Counted from the stretch's first letter, positions 34,598 through 43,487 are shown. The stretch is 44,948 bases of DNA from Xanthomarina sp035306705 (GCF_035306705.1 NZ_DATGNO010000173.1:1-44948); one strand, 5' to 3'. Made by a program: numbers and translations. Notes: generated by a model from the sequence alone, not told the origin.

Positions 34598-36196
34598 ACC
34601 TCAAAACTACTTTTATTCTTACTCCTATGTTTTCAATTTCAAGTTTTTGCCCAAGAAGATGCTTGGGTATATTTAACTGATAAAGAAGATGTAGCCACAT
34701 CGCTTGCAAATCCCATTTCAATTTTAACCCAAAAAGCCATAGATAGGAAACAGGCGCATGCGGTTCCTATCGATGTTCGTGACGTACCGGTTAACGAAAC
34801 GTATATTTCACAATTAAAAACGCAAGCAGGCATCACCGTGCTTGCAAAATCAAAATGGTTTAATGCCGTGCATGTTCGAGGGATCCAAACAGATATCAAC
34901 AACTTATTAGGTTTGGCTTTTGTGGATCACATCGTTTTCGCCGACAATAATCTCAATGCCAGAGTGGGCGAGCCAAAGAAGAAATTCGATTTAGAAGCGC
35001 TTCGAACAAGCTTTAATTATGGATCTGCTGCCAATCAAATTGAAATGATTCAAGGAGACGCCCTTCATATAGATAATTATACGGGAACAGGAATAACCAT
35101 TGCTGTTATTGACGCCGGTTTTCCTAACGTAAATACCATGGGTGGCTTTCAGCGCTTAAGGGATAACAATGGCATTTTAGGTGGATATGATTTTTACGAT
35201 AGAAACCCAGACGTCTATGCCAACACCTCAAGTTCTCATGGAACTGTGGTTTTAAGTACGATGGCTGGATATATAGAAAATGAATATGTAGGAACGGCTC
35301 CAGATGCCTCTTACTATTTATTTAGAACCGAAAATGCGCCCGTAGAAAACCCCATAGAAGAAAGTCTTTGGGTAGAAGCAGCAGAACGAGCAGACAGTTT
35401 GGGGGTAGATATTATCAACTCGTCTTTAGGTTATAAAACCTACGACAATCCTAACTATACCCATTCGGATTCAGATTTGGATGGCCTCACCACTTATATT
35501 AGTAAAGGAGCTAATATTGCTTTCGAAAAGGGTATTCTAGTGGTTAACTCCGCTGGAAACGCAGGAGCAGACGGATTAAACGCGCCAGCAGATGCTGCCG
35601 GGGTTTTTACTATTGGTGGCGTGAAAGCTAATGGCGATTATGCCACTTTTAGTTCTCAAGGCAGTGCCTTTCAACCTACCCAAAAACCAGATGTAGCTAC
35701 CCAAGGACAGGCAAGTGTGGTTATAAGTACAAGTAACACCATTGTAACTTCTAGTGGCACCTCTTTTAGCTCGCCAATTATGGCAGGTGCTTTGGCTTGT
35801 TTGTGGCAAGCTTTACCAGGTTTAAGCAATGCCGAAATCATGCAATTGGTTCGGGAATCGGCTTCGCAATACAACTCCCCAGATTATTTTATAGGTTATG
35901 GCATTCCAAATATGGCTATGGCTTTAAATCAAGGTTTGAGTATCGAAGCCGTTGAAGTTTTTCAAGAACAAATAGAGGTTTATCCAAATCCGGTTTTTAA
36001 CGAACTTCACATATCCTTGCCTTCCAATGAAAAGCAGGTCCAAGTGACTGTTCTTAATATTCTAGGAAAAAAGGTATTGGAAGCAGATGTTTTAGAATCG
36101 ACCATAATCAACGTATCATCTTTGGCCAAGGGCGTTTACTTATTAAAAATGAAAACCCAAAATGGCACCATAACTAAAAAACTGATTAAAAAGTAA
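34595..36196 (+). CDS. S8 subtilisin-like protease with T9SS sorting domain
   Basis: Secreted serine protease of 533 residues. The signal peptide ends FQVFAQ. The catalytic triad is D173 (AVIDAGFPN), H215 (SSHGTVVLSTMAGY) and S390 (SSGTSFSSPIMAGAL); the oxyanion asparagine is in NSAGNAG. After the catalytic domain a T9SS type A sorting tail (about 460-533) includes YPNPVFNELHISLP and GVYLLKMKTQNGTITKKLIKK-like ending (last residues KKLIKK), typical for export and surface anchoring. A flavoprotein gene begins within the stop codon. Confidence 0.93.
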   Translation: MTSKLLLFLLLCFQFQVFAQEDAWVYLTDKEDVATSLANPISILTQKAIDRKQAHAVPIDVRDVPVNETYISQLKTQAGITVLAKSKWFNAVHVRGIQTDINNLLGLAFVDHIVFADNNLNARVGEPKKKFDLEALRTSFNYGSAANQIEMIQGDALHIDNYTGTGITIAVIDAGFPNVNTMGGFQRLRDNNGILGGYDFYDRNPDVYANTSSSHGTVVLSTMAGYIENEYVGTAPDASYYLFRTENAPVENPIEESLWVEAAERADSLGVDIINSSLGYKTYDNPNYTHSDSDLDGLTTYISKGANIAFEKGILVVNSAGNAGADGLNAPADAAGVFTIGGVKANGDYATFSSQGSAFQPTQKPDVATQGQASVVISTSNTIVTSSGTSFSSPIMAGALACLWQALPGLSNAEIMQLVRESASQYNSPDYFIGYGIPNMAMALNQGLSIEAVEVFQEQIEVYPNPVFNELHISLPSNEKQVQVTVLNILGKKVLEADVLESTIINVSSLAKGVYLLKMKTQNGTITKKLIKK

Positions 36197-37137
36197 TGCA
36201 AAATAGAATCACACAACTTTTCAATATTAAATATCCAATTATTCAAGCCGGCATGATTTGGAACTCTGGTTGGCGTTTGGCCTCGGCAGCGAGTAATGCA
36301 GGAGCTTTAGGTTTAATTGGAGCAGGAAGTATGTATCCAGAAGTCTTACGGGAACACATTCAAAAATGTCAAAAAGCAACCAATAAACCCTTTGGGGTCA
36401 ATGTGCCCATGCTATATCCAAACATTCAGGAAATCATGGATATTATTGTAGAAGAAGGTGTGAAAATTGTTTTTACTTCCGCAGGAAACCCAAAAACTTG
36501 GACTAGTTGGTTGCAAGAAAAAGGGATTACGGTTGTGCATGTAGTAAGTAGTGTCAAGTTTGCCTTAAAAGCACAAGAAGCAGGAGTAGATGCCATTGTT
36601 GCAGAAGGATTTGAAGCCGGAGGACATAACGGAAGAGATGAAACGACTACCTTAACTTTAATTCCAATGGTGAAGGAACAGTTACAAATTCCATTAATTG
36701 CAGCTGGAGGGATTGCCACAGGAAAAGCCATGTTGGCAACGATGGTTTTAGGAGCAGATGCCGTACAAGTTGGGAGCAGATTTGTTGCCAGCGAAGAAAG
36801 TTCGGCACATCAGGATTTTAAGCAAGTAGTGGTCGATGTCAAAGAAGGAGATACCCAATTAACTTTAAAAGAATTGGCGCCTGTGCGTTTAATAAAAAAC
36901 AAATTCTTCTACGACATCCAAGAGTTGTATAAAACTGCTCCTTCTACAGAGCAGCTTAAAGATTTATTAGGAAGAGCCAGAGCCAAACGTGGCATGTTTG
37001 AAGGCGATTTAGACGATGGCGAATTAGAAATCGGACAAATAGCAGGCCTGATACACGACATCAAACCAGCGGCTCAAATTGTGGCAGATATGATGCAGGA
37101 ATTTGAGGAAGCGAAGCAGTTTGTTTCAAATCTTTAA
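36196..37137 (+). CDS. Nitronate monooxygenase / FabK-like flavoprotein
   Basis: FMN-dependent TIM-barrel enzyme of 313 residues in the nitronate monooxygenase / enoyl-ACP reductase FabK superfamily. Motifs are YPIIQAGMIWNSGWRLASAA, the FMN-binding EGFEAGGHNGRD with its histidine, AAGGIATGKAM and GADAVQVGSRF. Whether it acts on nitronates or fatty-acyl substrates cannot be decided here. Its ATG shares one base with the protease stop (TAATG), so it is translated with the mnmA-protease unit. Confidence 0.87.
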   Translation: MQNRITQLFNIKYPIIQAGMIWNSGWRLASAASNAGALGLIGAGSMYPEVLREHIQKCQKATNKPFGVNVPMLYPNIQEIMDIIVEEGVKIVFTSAGNPKTWTSWLQEKGITVVHVVSSVKFALKAQEAGVDAIVAEGFEAGGHNGRDETTTLTLIPMVKEQLQIPLIAAGGIATGKAMLATMVLGADAVQVGSRFVASEESSAHQDFKQVVVDVKEGDTQLTLKELAPVRLIKNKFFYDIQELYKTAPSTEQLKDLLGRARAKRGMFEGDLDDGELEIGQIAGLIHDIKPAAQIVADMMQEFEEAKQFVSNL

Positions 37138-37303
37138 AAACCTACTTATAAAATTACGTTACCTAAACTTTCAATCTATCGTACCGGGTTATAATTAAAA
37201 CTATTCCAATGGTTATTTTTAAGTGGACCATCGGTCTGTTCTTAAAACCATGTTAATCTATTATTAAATGACGTCTTAGTTAGCATAACAGAAAGCGAAA
37301 TAT

Positions 37304-37311
37304 TACTTTTG
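37304..37311 (+). promoter_or_regulatory. Predicted -7 box TACTTTTG for the MATE gene
   Basis: Exact TAnnTTTG match. Transcription would begin within the hairpin that directly follows. Confidence 0.45.
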
Positions 37312-37333
37312 CAAAATGGTTTATACCATTTTG
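37312..37333 (+). promoter_or_regulatory. Perfect palindrome CAAAATGGT-TTAT-ACCATTTTG
   Basis: 9-base arms with a 4-base loop, starting one base after the -7 box. It spans the expected transcript start, so it could be an operator blocking polymerase or a 5'-end stem-loop stabilising the mRNA. Confidence 0.5.
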
Positions 37334-37477
37334 TGATAGAATTTATTTTAAGAAAATAAAAAGTTTTTTGTGTTAGGCGAGAAAGAAAAATCAAGCATAG
37401 CATTGTTACGGTTTATTTTTATTTTGAAGCATAGCGCAAAAAGGTATTATTTAATAGAAGAAAATGACTATCATTAA

Positions 37478-38854
37478 ATGGTATTAAGCAACTACACCAA
37501 AGAATTTAAATACAATTGGAAATTGTCGGCACCCGTTATGTTGGGCATGCTGGGGCATACCTTTGTGCAGTTTATAGATAATATCATGGTTGGCCAGTTA
37601 GGTACGGCCGAATTGGCAGCTGTTTCCTTAGGGAATAGTTTTATGTTTATTGCCATGTCTTTGGGGATTGGATTTTCAACGGCTATAACCCCTTTGGTGG
37701 CAGAGGCAGATGCTGCTAATAATTTTACTAGAGGAAAATCGGCTTTAAAACATGGCTTGTTTTTATGCACCGCTTTAGGGATTGTGCTTTTCCTTATGTT
37801 GTATATGGCAAAGCCTCTCATGTATTTAATGAAACAGCCTGTTGAAGTTGTGGAATTAGCGATTCCCTATTTGGATTTAGTAGCTTTTTCATTAATTCCT
37901 TTAATTGTTTTCCAAGCCTTTAAGCAGTTTAGCGATGGGTTGTCTATGACCAGATATCCCATGTATGCCACTATTCTGGCAAACGTGGTCAATGTGTTTT
38001 TTAATTATGTTCTTATTTTTGGGAAATGGGGTTTTCCAGAAATGGGCATTGTTGGAGCAGCCTACGGAACCTTGATTTCCAGATTTGTCATGGTGGCTTA
38101 TTTGTGGTGGTTGTTAAAAGGAAAAGAGAAATCCAAAGCGTATGTAACCAATATCAAGATTTTTGTATTGGATAAGTTTATGCTAAAGGAAATGCTGAAT
38201 TTAGGGTTTCCTAGTGCCATGCAAATGTTTTTTGAAGTAGCCATTTTCACGTCTGCTGTATGGATTAGTGGTTTGCTTGGAAAAAATCCTCAGGCAGCCA
38301 ATCAAATTGCTTTAAACTTGGCCTCTATGACCTTTATGATAGCTATGGGGTTAAGCGTCACGGCTATGATTCGCGTGGGAAATCAAAAAGGTTTAAAAAA
38401 TTATACGGAGTTAAGACGGATTGCATTTTCCATATTTTTATTGGGGATGATCTTTGCCGTGTTTTTTGCATCTATATTCTTTGTGTTTCACAAACACTTG
38501 CCAAAAATATATGTCGACTTTAACGATTTAGATAATTTAGTCGATAATACCGAAGTCGTCGCAATTGCCTCAAAATTATTGATTGCGGCCGCATTCTTTC
38601 AGATTAGCGATAGCATTCAAGTCGTCATGCTTGGTGCATTAAGAGGCTTACAAGATGTAAAAATCCCAACCATAATCACCTTTATATCCTATTGGATGAT
38701 TGGTTTTCCAATCAGTTTTTTCCTTGGAAGAGAAGAGGCATACGGCAGTTTCGGGATTTGGCTCGGCCTCTTGGCAGGATTAACAACAGCAGCAATTTTA
38801 TTGTATATTCGATTTAACTATCTTACCAAGAAGTTGATTCTTGAGAGTGCCTAA
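37478..38854 (+). CDS. MATE family multidrug exporter (NorM/DinF type)
   Basis: Inner-membrane cation-coupled drug or metabolite exporter of 458 residues with twelve predicted helices in two six-helix halves. Family segments are MLGMLGHTFVQFIDNIMVGQ, GTAELAAVSLGNS and, in the second half, SAMQMFFEVAIF. The ATG at 37478 gives MVLSNYTKEF; an out-of-frame ATG just upstream reads only a few codons. It is transcribed alone after a long leader. The gene is followed by degenerate repeats. Confidence 0.92.
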   Translation: MVLSNYTKEFKYNWKLSAPVMLGMLGHTFVQFIDNIMVGQLGTAELAAVSLGNSFMFIAMSLGIGFSTAITPLVAEADAANNFTRGKSALKHGLFLCTALGIVLFLMLYMAKPLMYLMKQPVEVVELAIPYLDLVAFSLIPLIVFQAFKQFSDGLSMTRYPMYATILANVVNVFFNYVLIFGKWGFPEMGIVGAAYGTLISRFVMVAYLWWLLKGKEKSKAYVTNIKIFVLDKFMLKEMLNLGFPSAMQMFFEVAIFTSAVWISGLLGKNPQAANQIALNLASMTFMIAMGLSVTAMIRVGNQKGLKNYTELRRIAFSIFLLGMIFAVFFASIFFVFHKHLPKIYVDFNDLDNLVDNTEVVAIASKLLIAAAFFQISDSIQVVMLGALRGLQDVKIPTIITFISYWMIGFPISFFLGREEAYGSFGIWLGLLAGLTTAAILLYIRFNYLTKKLILESA

Positions 38855-38960
38855 AGTGTTCTAAAGTTAAAAGTGCACTAAATGGCTAAAGTACTTAGAA
38901 TGCCTAAAATTAAAACTACTTAGAGCGTGCTATTAATTGTTGAGGTGCTTAGAGTTGGGA
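38855..38960. repeat. Degenerate repeat array, left of the four-helix-bundle pseudogene
   Basis: Repeated CTAAAGT-type units, for example AGTGTTCTAAAGTTAAAAGTGC at its start. Its 15-base core CTAAAGTTAAAAGTG (38861-38875) is exactly inverted at 39650-39664 (CACTTTTAACTTTAG) on the far side of the locus. Confidence 0.7.
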
Positions 38961-38982
38961 TAGAGATTAAAGTATTTTCGAT

Positions 38983-39336
38983 ATGACAAATAAGGAATTT
39001 GCTAAACAATTGGAAAAACGGATGGTTATGTTTGCAATTGAGGTCCTGTTGTTTTCTGGTAGTTTGCCAAAAACTCCCGAAGCATTGGTGCTAAGGAATT
39101 AACTTTCAAAATCTGGGACAAGTATAGGTGCAAATTATCGAGAAGCTAATAGATCCAGAAGCCCAAAAGATTTTAAAAACAAAATTAAGATATGCGTTGG
39201 CGAAGCTAGCGAAACAGATTATTGGTTAGAGGTTATAGAAACTCTAAATTGGATTAAAAGTGATAATTTAAAAGCTCTAAGAGCCGAATCTAAAGAACTA
39301 TTAGCTATTTTTACATCCATTTCAAACAAACTATAA
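38983..39336 (+). pseudogene. Four-helix-bundle protein gene with one nonsense codon
   Basis: 118 codons that read through as a four-helix-bundle protein (S23/TIGR02436 type), of normal length, interrupted by one TAA at 39100-39102 (codon 40). Before it is ...PEALVLRN; after it LSKSGTSIGANYREANRSRS, the most conserved segment of the family, where a Q codon (CAA) is usual, so a single C-to-T change explains the break. Relatives are often found as intervening-sequence proteins or in variable loci and have no fixed function. The locus lies between inverted repeat arrays. The loss looks recent because the rest of the frame is intact. Confidence 0.8.
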
Positions 39337-39339
39337 ATT

Positions 39340-39396
39340 AACTCTAGACACTTATAACTCTAACCACTTATAACTTTAAATACTTTAGACACTTAA
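39340..39396. repeat. Degenerate repeat array, middle
   Basis: Units like AACTCTAGACACTTAT and AACTCTAACCACTTAT, then AACTTTAAATACTTTAGACA, opposite in orientation to the array at 38855-38960. It fills the gap between the pseudogene and the next gene. Confidence 0.7.
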
Positions 39397-39399
39397 AAC

Positions 39400-39627
39400 A
39401 TGGACTTCCCAAAATTCTTACTAGGTGATAACACCGATTATCCAACAGCAATTTTTGTAGTACACACAGAATTCCCTAGATTTATCATCAATCTGGAAAA
39501 TGATGACGTGGAATGGCTTGAAGATTTTGATCAGCACGATCAAAAGGAACTTGAAATTGAAGCAGAAAGTTTAATCCAACAAGCCACGGATTTCTACGAT
39601 CGCGAAATTTCTCGATACGAAGAATAA
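39400..39627 (+). CDS. Small acidic hypothetical protein
   Basis: A 75-residue acidic protein with no signal peptide or membrane segment. It begins MDFPKFLLGDNTDYPTAIFV and ends in a charged helical segment (about 44-75). Its length and clean start suggest a real gene: it is a reading frame held between two repeat arrays. I recall similar small flavobacterial proteins but have no function for it. Confidence 0.7.
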   Translation: MDFPKFLLGDNTDYPTAIFVVHTEFPRFIINLENDDVEWLEDFDQHDQKELEIEAESLIQQATDFYDREISRYEE

Positions 39628-39631
39628 TAAA

Positions 39632-39690
39632 ACTTTAAGTACTTTAGAACACTTTTAACTTTAGGCACTTCAAGTACTTTTAACTTTAAA
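39632..39690. repeat. Degenerate repeat array, right
   Basis: Units such as AACTTTAAGTACTTTAGAAC and ACTTTTAACTTTAGGCACTT, including the inverted 15-base copy of the left array. It ends just before the PAP2 gene. Confidence 0.7.
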
Positions 39691-39700
39691 CACTGTTACT

Positions 39701-40273
39701 ATGATAGAACAATTGGTACAATTAGACACAGAACTTTTTTTATATCTAAATAATTTAGGAAGCACTACTTGGGATGCTTTTTGGATGTTTTACACCACGA
39801 AATTTTATTGGATTCCGTTCTATGCTGTTTTGTTGTATATTATATTTAAGCAACATACCCCAAAAATGTTTTTAGTTATCTTGTTAGTTATTGTACTTAT
39901 GGTCACGTTTACAGACCAGGTAACCAATTTATTTAAACACGGTTTTGAACGCTTAAGACCTTGTCATCAAGAGGGAGTAAAAGAGGTTATGAGAATTGTT
40001 AAAAAGGGTTGTGGGGGACAATATGGCTATTTTTCTGGTCATGCGTCAAACTCAATGGCTGTGGCAGTCTTCGCAGGTTTGCTATTAAGACACAAATACA
40101 AAAACCTGATTTTCATGATGTTGTTCTGGTCTGCTTTAATGGGCTATAGCAGGATTTATATAGGTGTTCATTACCCATTGGATGTGTTATGTGGATTTAT
40201 TTTTGGAGCACTTTCTGGATTTATGTTTTATAAATTAAGTCAGTATTTAAAACATAAATACAAGTTGTATTAA
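39701..40273 (+). CDS. PAP2 family phosphatase
   Basis: Integral-membrane phosphatidic-acid phosphatase superfamily protein of 190 residues. The three catalytic motifs are KHGFERLRP (K-x6-RP), FSGHASNS (variant of PSGH, with F in place of P) and SRIYIGVHYPLD (SR-x5-H-x3-D). About six hydrophobic helices are visible. Candidate substrates are lipid phosphates, including undecaprenyl diphosphate, which would fit the nearby polyprenyl-sugar module, but this is inference. The ATG at 39701 follows a repeat array. Confidence 0.9.
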   Translation: MIEQLVQLDTELFLYLNNLGSTTWDAFWMFYTTKFYWIPFYAVLLYIIFKQHTPKMFLVILLVIVLMVTFTDQVTNLFKHGFERLRPCHQEGVKEVMRIVKKGCGGQYGYFSGHASNSMAVAVFAGLLLRHKYKNLIFMMLFWSALMGYSRIYIGVHYPLDVLCGFIFGALSGFMFYKLSQYLKHKYKLY

Positions 40274-40303
40274 TCTATTTCTTGTATATCCGTTTTTAGA
40301 CAT

Positions 40304-40430
40304 ACGAGTAAGACATCTGCGAATATCTGCGAAACATGCCCGTCCCGCAGGCGGGTCAGCGGGAAATAAAAACATGATAATGTGAAAGCTATCCTGCCGA
40401 TCACACGGATTAACGCAGAATTAAACAAAT
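40304..40430. repeat. Repeat-rich spacer with CTGCG motifs and a GC-rich island
   Basis: Contains a direct pair ATCTGCGAA / ATCTGCGAAA, a GC-rich island at about 40337-40363 (CCCGTCCCGCAGGCGGG), and an opposite-facing AACGCAGAAT. It resembles scars often seen around small variable genes in Flavobacteria; the source is unknown. Confidence 0.45.
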
Positions 40431-40500
40431 GTTTGTTATTCGTGAATATATATAAAAGTTGCTGTTCCTAGCTATATGAAGTTTTGCGGACAAATTATAT

Positions 40501-42138
40501 CTATTTCCTCTCAAAAACATAATACACATTTAGAAGTCTGTCATTGTATTGTTTAGAACCTTCAGGCACCCGATTTAAATTATAAGTCGTAATTTCTTGA
40601 ATGGTGAAGCGCTCTTGCAGGTTATTTAAAGTGCTATCATCTATGGCCTCCTTGGCTAGAAGTCCAAATTTCCTCTCTTTTGGAAGCTGGTCAAAGCCGT
40701 CATTTAAGGAAATAAAAGGAATCTTTCCGCCATAGTACCAAAGTGTTTCTGGCGAAATATAATTGGTGCCATACACGTGCAATCCTTCAATTTCATTTTC
40801 CTCTTTAAGACTTGAAATGGGATTGTAAGTTTCGCTTGTTAAACCTTCAGAAAGAGGTAAGGCGGTTAACAGGATGCATGCAAAAAATAAAACAGTTCCT
40901 CTAAAAACCAAAGTCATGTTTTTTCTTTTTAGTTGAACAATAATAAACCCGCCAATGCTAACCAGTACGAAGGACGCCAAGAGGTATGAAAACCAATGGC
41001 TGGAAATGTTGTCTTGTAAAAACACATAAGCCAATATAGGAAATGCCAAGCCAATGCAAGCTATCAATCCAAAATTAAAGTACACAGGAAAAGTTTCCCG
41101 TTTGTCTGTCATGGACTTGAAACATCTGATTAAATAATCGATATAAAAACCAATATTGATGGCTAATGGAATTAAAACAGGCATGAGATACCTCGATTTC
41201 TTTTCTGGAATAATGGATAATAACACAACAGCAAAAAGCGTCCAAAGTAAGCTAAACTGATAGGCTTTTAAATGGGTCACCCTTGTTTTTAAATACGGAT
41301 ACAACAAACTGATAAACGCAGGAATGGTCCAAAGACCACTTTGTATAAAAAAGCTCCAGTAATAGTAAAAAGGTCTAATATTATAGCTCGACCAATTGGA
41401 GGTTTCTTTTTCTGTAATGGCATGAAAGGTGTGTGGATCCTGAAATCTCACGTACAAATACCACCAACCACCAACAACAAGTGCCAAAATAAGAACACTT
41501 AAATATGAAAAGGCTTTGGTTTTAAAATGCCTGAATTTATAGGTAAATCCATAAGCCAATAAAAAAGGAAGCATTAAAGCATATATGGAAATGGGACCTT
41601 TGCTTAAAAATGAAAAACCTATGAAACAACCGGCTAAGAGTGTATGTTTCCAATATTTCTTGTCTTTTTCAAACAATAAAAACAACTGATAAATAGCAAA
41701 ACACATAAAACCATGAGTGAAAATATCCCATGGAGCTTCAATAATAATTCCAATAATATAAAAAGAGGTGATGGCTATAAAAGCATGTTGTAAACTTTGG
41801 GTTCGGTCTTTAACCAACAACATGGATATTTTAAAAACAGAAACAGCAAGCAGCATGATAAATAAAATAGCTGGAAGGCGTAAACCAAAAACGCTTTTTA
41901 ATCCGAAAACCATTCCAGAAATAGCGGTTAGCCAAGTAGGTAAAGGAGGTTTTTCGTAACGGGCCTCCCCATTCATTGTGGTTAGTAACCAGTTGCCATC
42001 CTGAACCATTTCTCTAGCCGAAATAAAGTTCCTAGCTTCCATAATGGACACATTTATCACATCTAGATTAGGAAGCAGCATGATGGCTGTAAACAAACAA
42101 ATGCTTATAACAGGATGTCTTTTAATTGTTCTTATCAT
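40501..42138 (-). CDS. GT39 (ArnT/PMT-like) membrane glycosyltransferase
   Basis: Membrane glycosyltransferase using a polyprenyl-phosphate sugar donor, 545 residues with about twelve helices. The N-terminal loop has the donor-side acidic motif around MEARNFISAREM and YEKPPLPTW, the KPPL element typical of ArnT/PMT-2 relatives. The C-terminal periplasmic part (about 430-545) is soluble and strand-rich. It is last of a three-gene operon after GT2 and a LAB_N protein, overlapping the latter by 4 bases. A sugar transfer to lipid A or another envelope acceptor is likely; the acceptor is not known. Confidence 0.85.
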   Translation of the reverse strand: MIRTIKRHPVISICLFTAIMLLPNLDVINVSIMEARNFISAREMVQDGNWLLTTMNGEARYEKPPLPTWLTAISGMVFGLKSVFGLRLPAILFIMLLAVSVFKISMLLVKDRTQSLQHAFIAITSFYIIGIIIEAPWDIFTHGFMCFAIYQLFLLFEKDKKYWKHTLLAGCFIGFSFLSKGPISIYALMLPFLLAYGFTYKFRHFKTKAFSYLSVLILALVVGGWWYLYVRFQDPHTFHAITEKETSNWSSYNIRPFYYYWSFFIQSGLWTIPAFISLLYPYLKTRVTHLKAYQFSLLWTLFAVVLLSIIPEKKSRYLMPVLIPLAINIGFYIDYLIRCFKSMTDKRETFPVYFNFGLIACIGLAFPILAYVFLQDNISSHWFSYLLASFVLVSIGGFIIVQLKRKNMTLVFRGTVLFFACILLTALPLSEGLTSETYNPISSLKEENEIEGLHVYGTNYISPETLWYYGGKIPFISLNDGFDQLPKERKFGLLAKEAIDDSTLNNLQERFTIQEITTYNLNRVPEGSKQYNDRLLNVYYVFERK

Positions 42139-42755
42139 GTCGATTTGTGTAATAAAACCAAGTTTCTCACGTAAATTACCATGCCTAAAATATGTCCTAC
42201 AAAAAGCACCGGATCTTGTCTAAATATAGCATACGTTAAGATCATTATAGAGCCTATAAGACTTAAAATCCAAAAGCCTAGGGGCAAAGCAGACTCTTTG
42301 CGTCTTTCAGAATACATCCACTGATACACAAAACGAAGTGTAAATACAATTTGCGACACGATGCCCAAAACCAATAACCAAAACGGAATGGCCTCGTTTT
42401 TAAACAACAATTCCACATCTATGGCATTGTTATTATAATAGAAAACAACAATTAAAATAGGTACAATAAATAAAAATACTTGAACTAACTTTGGTAAACG
42501 TTGCCATTGCTTTTGCAATTGTAAGTTTCTAATATAAATAAAGTAGGTAAGGGCTTGCCCGAGCATGATGGCAAAGTCGTTTCTTAAATATCCATAAATA
42601 AACAATAAAAAGGAAGCAACCAAACTCAACGACCAAAATAGGGTAGGTGTAGTTACTTGTTTTTGTTTTTCCGAAGTGAGCCATTGAACAATTAGTCGGG
42701 ACGAGAATAAAATCTGGGCTAAAAACCCAACGCTATATATTAACCAGTTACTCAT
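42135..42755 (-). CDS. Tandem LAB_N membrane protein
   Basis: A 206-residue membrane protein made of two copies of the LAB_N domain (lipid-A-disaccharide synthase N-terminal type). Copy 1 (about 4-82) has GFLAQILFSSRLIVQW, TLFWSLSLVASF and YIRNLQLQ. Copy 2 (about 120-204) has GIVSQIVFTLRFVYQW, LGFWILSLIGSI and YVRNLVLL. Each copy has three helices. LAB_N is related to the PQ-loop/SWEET-type three-helix unit, and two such units make a complete transporter in SWEETs. Overlaps with both neighbours imply tight coupling. A flippase role is inference. Confidence 0.85.
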   Translation of the reverse strand: MSNWLIYSVGFLAQILFSSRLIVQWLTSEKQKQVTTPTLFWSLSLVASFLLFIYGYLRNDFAIMLGQALTYFIYIRNLQLQKQWQRLPKLVQVFLFIVPILIVVFYYNNNAIDVELLFKNEAIPFWLLVLGIVSQIVFTLRFVYQWMYSERRKESALPLGFWILSLIGSIMILTYAIFRQDPVLFVGHILGMVIYVRNLVLLHKST

Positions 42756-43468
42756 TATCCTTTTTTAGCTACGGAATAGTTGATGTACTTTTTCTTCATC
42801 CACAAATAGGCAAAACAATCCATTAAAGGACCAAACAGCCTATTCCATACGCCAAAATTAGCGGTTCCGGCCATTCTAGGAAAATGCTGTACCGGAATTT
42901 GGATAATTTTTCCTTCCTGTAATAAAATCATGGCTGGTAAAAACCGGTGCAAACCCTTGAACATGGGAATGCGTTTGGCGTAATCTGTTTTGATGACTTT
43001 TAACGGACATCCGGTATCGTCCATCCCATCATGCGTAAAGGCACGACGGATGCCGTTGGCAATGGTGGACGACATGTTTTTTACAAAACTATCTTTTCTG
43101 TTGGCGCGCACGCCAGTAACCAAATCGTAGGTGCCAATATGCTCTAAAAGTAAATTAAAATCCTCGGGAGCTGTTTGTAAATCGGAATCGATATATCCTA
43201 CCAATTCAGTGTCTACATGGTCAAAACCAGCTTTTATAGCAGCGCTTAAACCTCTGTTTTCCTTAAAACTAATAAAGGAAAAATCGGTTTGTCTGCTGCA
43301 AATGGCTTCAATAAGTTCTTGGCTTTTGTCTTTAGAACCATCATTAACAAACAAAATTTTAGTTTTTTTGCTCGCTATTTTTGTGTAATCCAGTAGAGCT
43401 TGCTCTACGCGAATTAAATTATCTTCCTCATTATATACAGGAATTATAATGGTAAACTGGTAACTCAT
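42755..43468 (-). CDS. GT2 glycosyltransferase, polyprenyl-phosphate sugar synthase type
   Basis: A 237-residue family 2 glycosyltransferase like DPM1, ArnC or GtrB without C-terminal membrane helices. Visible are the nucleotide-binding NEEDNL region, VNDGSKDKS, the D-x-D motif in GYIDSDLQTAPEDF, and GVRANRKDSFVKN. Such enzymes transfer a sugar from a nucleotide donor to polyprenyl phosphate. It is first in the operon, with a one-base overlap to the LAB_N gene. A -7 box lies 20 bases before its ATG. Confidence 0.88.
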   Translation of the reverse strand: MSYQFTIIIPVYNEEDNLIRVEQALLDYTKIASKKTKILFVNDGSKDKSQELIEAICSRQTDFSFISFKENRGLSAAIKAGFDHVDTELVGYIDSDLQTAPEDFNLLLEHIGTYDLVTGVRANRKDSFVKNMSSTIANGIRRAFTHDGMDDTGCPLKVIKTDYAKRIPMFKGLHRFLPAMILLQEGKIIQIPVQHFPRMAGTANFGVWNRLFGPLMDCFAYLWMKKKYINYSVAKKG

Positions 43469-43487
43469 AAACGCATTCTTGGTTCTG

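Larger units (their letters stand above)
37138..37477. other. 340-base spacer before the MATE gene
   Basis: No gene is visible. It contains a -7 box (37304-37311), a perfect hairpin (37312-37333) and a 5' untranslated stretch of about 160 bases before the MATE ATG. Short ATGGT/ACCAT motifs recur across it. Confidence 0.5.

Noticed and set aside
38855..39690. CRISPR array
   Set aside because: Units are short, degenerate and without uniform unique spacers; no cas gene is near.
40337..40363. Terminator after the PAP2 gene
   Set aside because: The CCCGC/GCGGG pairing leaves only a 2-base loop and no T run follows.
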